From contig CAIVAX010000061.1 in the NCBI GenBank assembly GCA_903903935.1, positions 1-12,648 of the forward strand: a DNA stretch of 12,648 bases, given 5' to 3'. The notes beneath the pieces are model-generated. The model was not told the origin of the DNA, searched no databases, and was given only the letters and a program-made list of their open reading frames with translations. The translations under genes and the position numbers were made by a program. Positions 7,495 to 12,648 of this stretch are shown piece after piece (position 1 is the stretch's first letter; each line of letters starts with the position of its first letter). The DNA is from an uncultured Hyphomicrobiales bacterium. GTDB lineage: Bacteria; Pseudomonadota; Alphaproteobacteria; Rhizobiales; Beijerinckiaceae.

Positions 7495-7899
7495 TCACAG
7501 CATCAGCTCGAAAGCACCGATCTGATGCTGGGGCCAAAGCCAGCCATTGAGAGTGATGGCATCGCCACGCAGATTATAACTGGCGCACCAGCTGTTTTGG
7601 CTCATCCAATAGCGCGCGGCTTTTGAAATGCGCTTGACCTTAAGAGCGGTGATCGCCTCTTGGGCTCGCACATGGTCAGGCCGCGCTTTCACTTCGACAA
7701 AAATAATTGTGTCTTGTGAGACAGCGATGAGATCGATCTCGCCGCCCTGCGCCACAAACTGCCGAGCAAGGATATGATAGCCTTTGAGCCGCAACAGCGA
7801 TTGCGCAATCCATTCTGCCCGCAGCCCTAAACGATAGGCCCGCTTGCGGCGCTCCTCTGGCAAGGAGGGGTCCTTGCCTAAGGGGCGTTTACGCGGCAT
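7495..7899 (-). CDS. yraN: YraN/UPF0102 family nuclease-fold protein
   Basis: This is a 134-residue protein of the UPF0102 family. It shows the PD-(D/E)xK nuclease-like core: LGLRAEWIA with Glu29, QGGEIDLIA (51-59, Glu54 and Asp56) and IIFVEVKAR (65-73, Glu69 and Lys71). The fold and residues resemble Holliday-junction-resolvase-like nucleases. The biological role of the family remains poorly defined, so nuclease activity is an inference. A basic N-terminal tail (MPRKRPLGKD) is slightly longer than usual. The ATG overlaps the rsmI TAA by one base (TAATG), so translation is probably coupled. The rsmI-yraN pair is a widely conserved neighbourhood. Confidence 0.9.
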   Translation of the reverse strand: MPRKRPLGKDPSLPEERRKRAYRLGLRAEWIAQSLLRLKGYHILARQFVAQGGEIDLIAVSQDTIIFVEVKARPDHVRAQEAITALKVKRISKAARYWMSQNSWCASYNLRGDAITLNGWLWPQHQIGAFELML

Positions 7900-8852
7900 T
7901 AGCCGTCCTCACGCAATTTCTTCTGCGCGGCAAGTTCAACCGCTCTGGCATAGACCTGACGGCGGTTCTGGCCGCTCTGAGCGGAGACAACGGCAGCTGC
8001 ATCTTTGACCGAGAGCGTTTGCAACGCGCTCAGCAATTTCTGATCGAGATCCTCAGCGCTCAATTCACGTGTGCCTGTTTGAGGCGGGCCAACCAGCAAC
8101 ACAATTTCCCCGCGCGGCGGCTCTTCTTGTGCCAAAGCTTGCGCCAATTCATTCAAATCACCACGGCGCACGGTTTCAAAATGCTTGGTCAATTCGCGCG
8201 CAATGGCAGCTGGCCGTGCCCCCAAAACCGCGGCAAGATCCTGCAAGGTTTCAGCTAAGCGGCGCGGGGATTCAAAAAACACCAAAGTGCCGGGAATGGG
8301 AGCCAATTCGGCAATACGTTGACGGCGCGCCGCACTGCGCGGGGGCAAAAAGCCTTCAAAGAAAAACCGATCTGTTGGCAAACCAGCGACAACGAGCGCG
8401 GCCAAAACCGCTGAAGCCCCCGGCACGGGAATAACAGCAATGCCCTCAGTCAGCGCATCAGCGACCAGCTTAAAGCCAGGATCAGAAACCAGCGGCGTGC
8501 CCGCATCGGACACCAGCGCCAATGCCGCGCCCGTTTTGAGCCTTGCAATCAAATGCGGACGCATCACAGCCGCATTGTGCTCATGATAGGTGATCATCGG
8601 TGTGGCTATGCCATAATGGGCCAGCAGAGTTTTGGTCACCCGCGTATCTTCGGCAATGACAGCATCAGCAGCTGCCAAAGTGGCCAGCGCGCGAAAGGTA
8701 ATGTCGCCCAAATTGCCAATCGGGGTTGCCACCACATGCAGACCCGCGCCAATGGGCTTGGCCTCGGCGCGCAGGCCCAAAGCGGTAAAGCTGGCCGGTT
8801 GGTCGCTTTTCGGGCTCTGCAGCGAAGGGGCTTGTTTTTCGCGCGTGGTCAT
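7899..8852 (-). CDS. rsmI: 16S rRNA (cytidine1402-2'-O)-methyltransferase RsmI
   Basis: RsmI uses S-adenosylmethionine to methylate the 2'-OH of C1402 in the decoding centre of 16S rRNA. The 317-residue protein has the tetrapyrrole-methylase fold: LHVVATPIGNLGDITFRAL (38-56), AEDTR (67-71), YHEHN (89-93), the SAM-binding loop LVSDAGTPLVSDPG (113-126), PVPGASAVLAALVVAGLPTD, FFEGFLPP and FFESPRRL. The final domain ends PPRGEIVLLVGPP and an extra helical tail of about 60 residues. The N-terminal 35 residues are a variable extension, usual in alphaproteobacteria. The ATG at 8852 has only a weak ribosome site (TGGA, 9 bases away). The gene is divergent from the LpoA-like lipoprotein gene and overlaps yraN by one base. 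Identity is secure. Confidence 0.96.
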   Translation of the reverse strand: MTTREKQAPSLQSPKSDQPASFTALGLRAEAKPIGAGLHVVATPIGNLGDITFRALATLAAADAVIAEDTRVTKTLLAHYGIATPMITYHEHNAAVMRPHLIARLKTGAALALVSDAGTPLVSDPGFKLVADALTEGIAVIPVPGASAVLAALVVAGLPTDRFFFEGFLPPRSAARRQRIAELAPIPGTLVFFESPRRLAETLQDLAAVLGARPAAIARELTKHFETVRRGDLNELAQALAQEEPPRGEIVLLVGPPQTGTRELSAEDLDQKLLSALQTLSVKDAAAVVSAQSGQNRRQVYARAVELAAQKKLREDG

Positions 8853-8886
8853 GGGCTAAATCCAGCTCTTAATCCGAAGCTCTCGT

Positions 8887-8892
8887 TGTCAA
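8887..8892 (-). promoter_or_regulatory. Possible -35 element for rsmI
   Basis: A perfect TTGACA on the minus strand lies 34 bases before the rsmI ATG. The sequence 17 bases downstream (AGAGCT) is a poor -10, so this is only suggestive. Confidence 0.2.
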
Positions 8893-8949
8893 AGGTGGGC
8901 CGAGGGCAGGCCTCCATTTTGCACGAGGGAAGCGTTCTGTAAATCGTCC

Positions 8950-8973
8950 TTTTGTTTTTTTTAAAGAACAAAA
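8950..8973. repeat. AT-rich inverted repeat between rsmI and the lipoprotein gene
   Basis: TTTTGTT (8950-8956) pairs with AACAAAA (8967-8973) around TTTTTTAAAG. The region has the strongest A/T run in the window, ttttgttttttttaaag, in otherwise GC-rich DNA. It may be a bent or UP-like element serving the divergent promoters. No function can be read directly. Confidence 0.4.
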
Positions 8974-8997
8974 CATTTCATAGGTAAAACTCGATAA

Positions 8998-9012
8998 GGC
9001 CGCGTTGCGGCC
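8998..9012. promoter_or_regulatory. Perfect hairpin GGCCGC-GTT-GCGGCC in the divergent region
   Basis: Six G/C pairs close a 3-base loop. It lies 65 bases upstream of the TTG start at 9077 and 146 bases upstream of the rsmI start. No T-run follows on either strand (ATTAACC or TTATCG), so it is not a standard terminator. It might be a leader-RNA hairpin or protein site. Confidence 0.4.
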
Positions 9013-9037
9013 ATTAACCATTCATTTCTTTTGGCCC

Positions 9038-9051
9038 GCTAATGAATTAGC
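9038..9051. promoter_or_regulatory. Perfect inverted repeat GCTAAT-GA-ATTAGC, possible operator
   Basis: The arms 9038-9043 and 9046-9051 are perfectly complementary and end 25 bases before the TTG start at 9077. Position and size suit a dimeric repressor site or an overlap with the promoter of the lipoprotein gene. No regulator family was matched. Confidence 0.4.
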
Positions 9052-9076
9052 AAAGTTTTAGGCAGGGTTTGGCGGT

Positions 9077-10318
9077 TTGGAGTCGAATTTGAAACAGGTG
9101 TCTGTGACAAAAGCCAGAATGGCTTGCCTTGATCGCCCGCTCAAGCGGAGCCTTCTGTTGGTCTCCTTGCTGGCTGGCCTGAGCGCTTGCGGGACTTACA
9201 GCACCTTTGGTCCCATGACCGCGGGCTCCTCGACCCAAGCGCCTCCAGCTGCGCCAATTGCCGAACCGGTCGTTGAAAATAACAATATTCTGGGCATAGG
9301 CCCGGTGCGTGTGGGTATCGTCCTGCCGTTGACACAGGGCTCTGGTCCTAGCCTGGTGGGCACATCGCTGCGCAATGCGGCTGAACTTGCCATCAGCGAA
9401 TCGGGCGGCTCCGACATTTCCTTGATGGTGTTTGATGATCAATCCTCACCCGAGGGAGCGAGCAACGCCACCCAGACAGCACTGGCACAAGGGGCGGAGC
9501 TCATTCTTGGGCCGCTCTATGCCAATAATGTGCGGGAAGCCAGTCGCCTTGCGCGCGGGGCAGGCAAGTCCATGATTGCCTTTTCAACCGACACAACGGT
9601 CGCCTCACGTGGCACCTATCTGCTCTCCTTCCTTGTCGAAGGCTATGTGAATCGCATTGTCGATTTTGCCTCCCAGCGCGGCAAGAAATCCTTTGCTGCC
9701 CTCGTTCCAGAAAATGAATATGGCACTGTGGCTCTGGCCGAATTCCAGCAAGCAGCGGCGCGCCATAATGTGCGTGTGCAAGCCATTGAGCGTTATGCGC
9801 CCGGCCAATCCTCAGGCGCTATTCAGCGCATTGCCTCAATGGCCAGTCAGATTGATGCGATCTTCATTCCTGAGCAGGCCGATGCCATGGCCAGTGTGGC
9901 GGCGCAATTGACCTCAGCTGGCCTTGAGTCCAAACGCATCCAGATTTTGGGAACTGGCCTGTGGAATGATGCCCGCGTGCTCAAACTCCCCGCCTTGCAG
10001 GGCGCTTGGTTCTCAGCGCCGGAAAATGGCGGGTTTAATGCGTTTGCGCAGCGCTATCGCGCTAAATTTGGATCCGACCCCACACGTTTGGCCACTTTGA
10101 CTTATGATGCAGTATCGCTGGCAGCGGCATTAGCCCGCTCGCAAGGCGCGCAGCGTTATTCAGAATCAGTATTGACCAATCCCTCTGGCTTTAATGGCGC
10201 AGATGGCATTTTCAGATTCAGCGCCGATGGTCAGGTCGAGCGCGGCCTATCCGTCTTGCAAGTGAGTAATGGCTCAACCAGTGTGGTCAGCCCCGCGCCG
10301 CGCAGTTTTGGCGGCTGA
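9077..10318 (+). CDS. LpoA/YraM-like periplasmic-binding-fold lipoprotein (penicillin-binding protein activator family)
   Basis: This lipoprotein has up to 413 residues. Several starts are possible: TTG 9077 (AGGG 9 bases upstream, used here), GTG 9104 (ACAGG 5 bases upstream) and ATG 9119 (no clear site). All keep the signal peptide KRSLLLVSLLAGLSAC, with the lipobox LSAC and lipidated Cys38; Gly39 at +2 favours outer-membrane sorting. After a Pro/Ala-rich linker, the periplasmic-binding type 1 fold starts at VRVGIVLPLTQGSG and includes VFDDQSSPEG, AELILGPLYANNVREASRLA and LAALARSQ-type helices. The adjacent divergent rsmI with yraN matches the enterobacterial yraM (lpoA) locus. LpoA activates PBP1A, but its N-terminal TPR domain is absent here, so that activity is unproven; a solute-binding role is the alternative. 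The TGA abuts the hemW stop. Confidence 0.85.
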   Translation: MESNLKQVSVTKARMACLDRPLKRSLLLVSLLAGLSACGTYSTFGPMTAGSSTQAPPAAPIAEPVVENNNILGIGPVRVGIVLPLTQGSGPSLVGTSLRNAAELAISESGGSDISLMVFDDQSSPEGASNATQTALAQGAELILGPLYANNVREASRLARGAGKSMIAFSTDTTVASRGTYLLSFLVEGYVNRIVDFASQRGKKSFAALVPENEYGTVALAEFQQAAARHNVRVQAIERYAPGQSSGAIQRIASMASQIDAIFIPEQADAMASVAAQLTSAGLESKRIQILGTGLWNDARVLKLPALQGAWFSAPENGGFNAFAQRYRAKFGSDPTRLATLTYDAVSLAAALARSQGAQRYSESVLTNPSGFNGADGIFRFSADGQVERGLSVLQVSNGSTSVVSPAPRSFGG

Positions 10319-11485
10319 TCACGCCGCCAGATCAGCAACGACAGAATCGAGCACGGGAAAACCTTCGGTTGTCACGCGCAAATGGCCATCCTCTGTCTTT
10401 TCGATCATGCCATCTTCAATCAAAGTGGCGATGCGATAATCATCGAGCGGCCGCCCGGCAATGGCTTCAAAGCGCACTGGGTCAATGCCTTCAGCAAGAC
10501 GCAGGCCCATGAGCAGAAATTCATCAGCCTGTTCACCAGATGACAGGGGTGAATTTTCAACCAGCCCATTGCCTTCGGTTTCGACAACGGTCAGCCACAT
10601 TTCTGGATGACGCTCGGTCGATTGCGCCATGCGTCCAAAGGGCGTGGTCAAACGCCCATGTGCTCCCGGTCCAACGCCGGCATAATCGCCATAGCGCCAA
10701 TAGATCAGATTATGGCGGCTCTCAGCGCCGGGGCGAGCATGATTTGACACTTCATAGGCCGGTAGCCCCGCCTTTTGCGTGACCTCTTGCGTCACATCCC
10801 ATAAAGCGCGCGACAAATCTGGATCGGGCATAGCCAGCCGACCAGATTCAAACAGCTTTTCAAACATTGTGTCGGGCTCAATCGTCAATTGATAGAGCGA
10901 GAGATGTTCGCCAGCCCGATGCAGCGCCTCTTCAAGCTCCGCCTTCCAAGCCCAAGCGGATTGGCCAGGCCGAGCATAGATCAGATCAAAGGTGAAGCGA
11001 TCAAAAGTGGAAGAGGCAATCGACAAAGCATTCATCGCCTCTTGCACACTGTGCAAACGCCCCAGCATTTTCAAATCGGCATCATTGAGCGCCTGCACGC
11101 CCAGCGACACGCGATTGACCCCCGCATCGCGATAGCCGCGAAAGCGCTCTGCCTCCACCGAAGTGGGATTGGCTTCCAGTGTAATCTCGGCTTGCGGGGA
11201 GATGGTCCAATGATCGGCGACCGATTGGATCAATCCGGCCACGGTAGCCGGCTTCATCAAAGAGGGCGTACCGCCGCCAAAGAAAATCGAATCGACCGTG
11301 CGGCCCGGCGTCAGGCTGGCTCGATGCGCCAATTCAGTCCGGAAGGCAGCCAGAAACCGCTCTTCATCGACCGGATGCTGTCGGACATGGCTATTGAAAT
11401 CGCAATAGGGGCATTTGGAGAGGCAAAAGGGCCAATGAATATAAACACCAAAGCCGGGATCACGAAAAGGAATCGTGGCAGTCAT
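10319..11485 (-). CDS. hemW: Radical SAM heme chaperone HemW
   Basis: HemW is a radical-SAM relative of HemN that binds heme and passes it to target proteins; it is often misnamed coproporphyrinogen oxidase. The 388-residue protein shows YIHWPFCLSKCPYCDFNSH, with the 4Fe-4S cysteines at 21, 25 and 28, then FFGGGTPSLM (SAM-binding, 68-77), LEANPTSVE, NRVSLGVQALND, the HemW/HemN-family HNLIYWR block, GVGPGAHGR, and a C-terminal HemN_C domain beginning near LSSGEQADEFLLMGLRL. The start at 11485 follows AAGGG with a short 3-base gap. The stop is directly adjacent to that of the convergent lipoprotein gene. In many related genomes rdgB precedes hemW; here a 188-base gap and serA do. A 19-codon in-frame upstream frame ends 6 bases before the start. 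Confidence 0.95.
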   Translation of the reverse strand: MTATIPFRDPGFGVYIHWPFCLSKCPYCDFNSHVRQHPVDEERFLAAFRTELAHRASLTPGRTVDSIFFGGGTPSLMKPATVAGLIQSVADHWTISPQAEITLEANPTSVEAERFRGYRDAGVNRVSLGVQALNDADLKMLGRLHSVQEAMNALSIASSTFDRFTFDLIYARPGQSAWAWKAELEEALHRAGEHLSLYQLTIEPDTMFEKLFESGRLAMPDPDLSRALWDVTQEVTQKAGLPAYEVSNHARPGAESRHNLIYWRYGDYAGVGPGAHGRLTTPFGRMAQSTERHPEMWLTVVETEGNGLVENSPLSSGEQADEFLLMGLRLAEGIDPVRFEAIAGRPLDDYRIATLIEDGMIEKTEDGHLRVTTEGFPVLDSVVADLAA

Positions 11486-11491
11486 AGGCCC

Positions 11492-11551
11492 TTATCGCAT
11501 GGACGGAGGCTGGGACCAAGAGGATCTGGCCACCAAGGAATCAGCAAACAT
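11492..11551 (-). other. Short upstream reading frame (19 codons) before hemW
   Basis: ATG at 11551 opens a frame MFADSLVARSSWSQPPSMR and TAA (11494-11492). It is in phase with hemW and separated from its ATG by only two codons (GGG CCT). GGAGG precedes the ATG but at just 2 bases, which is too close for an efficient start. It may be a leader peptide or chance. Confidence 0.2.
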
Positions 11552-11565
11552 ATCCTCCAGAGCGC

Positions 11566-11644
11566 CCAGGTCTCTGTTAGAGAGTCCAAGTCTCTGTTAG
11601 ACAAACCAAGTTTATCTCACACTGCCTAAGTCTGGGTTAACCCT
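11566..11644. repeat. Four imperfect direct repeats of about 20 bp upstream of hemW
   Basis: Units start at 11566, 11586, 11606 and 11625. The first two share ccaRgtctctgttaga (15 of 16 bases); the third (ccaagtttatctcac) and fourth (cctaagtctgggtta) are more diverged. The period is close to two helical turns, so bound proteins would sit on one face of the DNA. Unit 1 also contains the small hairpin TCTCT-GTT-AGAGA (11571-11583). The array fills most of the serA-hemW gap outside the 3' hairpin and is a candidate regulator-binding cluster for hemW. Confidence 0.6.
11634..11643. promoter_or_regulatory. Perfect 10-bp palindrome GGGTTAACCC
   Basis: This self-complementary site sits in the fourth repeat unit, 30 bases past the serA stop. 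It could be a dimeric regulator site. A palindrome of this size has little weight alone. Confidence 0.3.
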
Positions 11645-11673
11645 AACAAAGGATTGTTCCCAGAGCAGGCGGG

Positions 11674-12648
11674 CTATTGCCCGTACAGCAGACGGGCGCG
11701 GATTGTGCCATCGATCTTTTTGAGATCTTCCAACACATCATTGGCCTGCTGACGCGCCGAGGCGCCATCTGATTCCACAACCACATAGCCAATATCGCCA
11801 GAGGTCTGGAGATATTGCGAGCAAATGTTCAGACCGCGGTTGGAGAAACTATTATTGATGCGGTTCATCACACCGGGCACATTGTTGTGCACGTGAATAA
11901 AGCGCGTGCCCGATTGGCCGATGGGCAATTGCACCTGCGGGAAATTCACAGCGCCCAAAGTTGAGCCCACATCGCTATATTCGATGAGCTTTTTGGCAAC
12001 TTCCGCACCAATGCGCTCTTGGGCTTCTTCCGTTGAGCCACCAATATGCGGGGTGAGGATTACATTATCGAGGCCTTGCAGCGGAGAAACGAATTTCTCT
12101 TTGTTGGAGGTTGGCTCGACGGGGAAAACATCAACCGCCGCGCCGCGCAAATGACCAGATTTGAGCGCTTGGGCCACAGCATCCAGATCGGCCACAGTGC
12201 CACGGCTATTGTTGATGAAATAGGAGCCTTGCTTCATCTTCTTCAGCTGGGCTTCGCCAATCATATTGAATGTGGCCGGTGTCTCGGGCACATGCAGGCT
12301 GACAACATCGCTTTGTGCCAGTAACTCATCAAGCGAGGCGACAGGCTCTGTATTGCCGTGCCGCAATTTGTCGATGATATCAAAATAGATCACGCGCATG
12401 CCCATGGCTTCCGCCAGATTGGACAATTGCGACCCAATATTGCCATAGCCGATGATGCCCAAAGTCTTGCCGCGCACCTCGATAGAATTTTCAGCTGACT
12501 TATCCCAGCCACCTTGATGAGCCAGCACGGATCTGGAGAAGATCCGGCGCATCATCATCACAATCTCGCCAATGACGAGTTCAGCAACGCTGCGCGTATT
12601 GGAGAAAGGTGCATTGAAGATCGGCACACCGCGCCGGCGCGCTGCATC
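11674..12648 (-). CDS. serA: D-3-phosphoglycerate dehydrogenase SerA (5' end cut by window)
   Basis: SerA oxidises 3-phosphoglycerate with NAD+, the first step of serine synthesis. The frame is open to the right edge and reads in from DAARRRGVPIFNAPFSNTRS, so about 95-100 N-terminal residues are missing; GTG at 12627 is internal. Visible parts are the NAD site GIIGYGNIGSQ, the catalytic Arg of NNSRGTV, the Glu of VFPVEP and the His of LTPHIGGSTEEA. A C-terminal ACT domain follows directly, as in the E. coli enzyme, with no extra ASB domain: the short type of about 410-420 residues. The serine-contact residues of the E. coli ACT domain are kept (His and Asn in HVHNN, Asn in GLNICSQ), so feedback inhibition by serine is likely. 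It precedes hemW on the same strand by 188 bases and is probably transcribed separately. Confidence 0.95.
   Translation of the reverse strand, partial: DAARRRGVPIFNAPFSNTRSVAELVIGEIVMMMRRIFSRSVLAHQGGWDKSAENSIEVRGKTLGIIGYGNIGSQLSNLAEAMGMRVIYFDIIDKLRHGNTEPVASLDELLAQSDVVSLHVPETPATFNMIGEAQLKKMKQGSYFINNSRGTVADLDAVAQALKSGHLRGAAVDVFPVEPTSNKEKFVSPLQGLDNVILTPHIGGSTEEAQERIGAEVAKKLIEYSDVGSTLGAVNFPQVQLPIGQSGTRFIHVHNNVPGVMNRINNSFSNRGLNICSQYLQTSGDIGYVVVESDGASARQQANDVLEDLKKIDGTIRARLLYGQ
11679..11697 (-). terminator. Possible hairpin at the 3' end of serA
   Basis: GCCCGT and ACGGGC form a 6-bp stem with a 7-base loop over the last codons of serA. The downstream GCCC at 11674-11671 could compete for the ACGGGC arm after a 4-base loop. 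No T-run follows, so termination here is doubtful. Confidence 0.25.

Noticed and set aside
10889..11629. Plus-strand frame of 246 codons across hemW and the repeat region
   Set aside because: It is antisense to the conserved radical-SAM domain of hemW, its composition (Arg/Gln/His-rich) is that of a shadow frame, and no family features are visible.
11566..11644. Repeat cluster as a CRISPR array
   Set aside because: Units are about 15-16 bases with only 4-5 bases between them and clearly diverge; there are no spacers of CRISPR size and no cas genes.

Overview
The window looks like ordinary chromosomal DNA of an alphaproteobacterium, most likely Hyphomicrobiales (Rhizobiales). This rests on protein resemblance: GlnD, GshB, HemW, RsmI/YraN and a short LpoA-like lipoprotein all read as alphaproteobacterial types. 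Base composition is moderately GC-rich and looks even throughout. I see no rRNA, tRNA, CRISPR array, transposase or phage gene.

Layout. Positions 1-4453 (minus strand) hold a compact block, gshB (glutathione synthetase), then a secreted purple-acid-phosphatase-like enzyme, then glnD (PII uridylyltransferase, cut by the left edge). Gaps are 21 and 27 bases, so one transcript is likely. Positions 4637-7483 hold three genes on alternating strands: a chemoreceptor (mcp) whose reading frame is broken by an in-frame TAA, a small two-helix membrane protein of unknown function, and an orphan TctC/Bug-type solute-binding protein. Positions 7495-10318 hold yraN and rsmI (minus, 1-nt overlap), divergent from an LpoA/YraM-like lipoprotein gene. 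Position 10319 onward holds hemW (minus), then a 188-base gap with short direct repeats, then serA (minus, cut by the right edge).

How the genes relate. The lipoprotein/rsmI/yraN group matches the enterobacterial yraM-yraL-yraN arrangement and is a conserved neighbourhood; in many alphaproteobacteria gshB follows directly. Here the mcp/membrane protein/tctC block sits between yraN and gshB, which suggests an insertion into a conserved locus. The remaining genes are housekeeping: nitrogen signalling (glnD), glutathione (gshB), 16S rRNA methylation (rsmI), heme delivery (hemW) and serine synthesis (serA).

I did not find a convincing new multi-gene system. The points most worth a second look are the nonsense codon that separates the first membrane helix of the chemoreceptor from the rest, the period-20 repeats upstream of hemW, the inverted repeats between rsmI and the lipoprotein gene, the 15-bp duplication in the phosphatase signal peptide, and the probable three-gene insertion.
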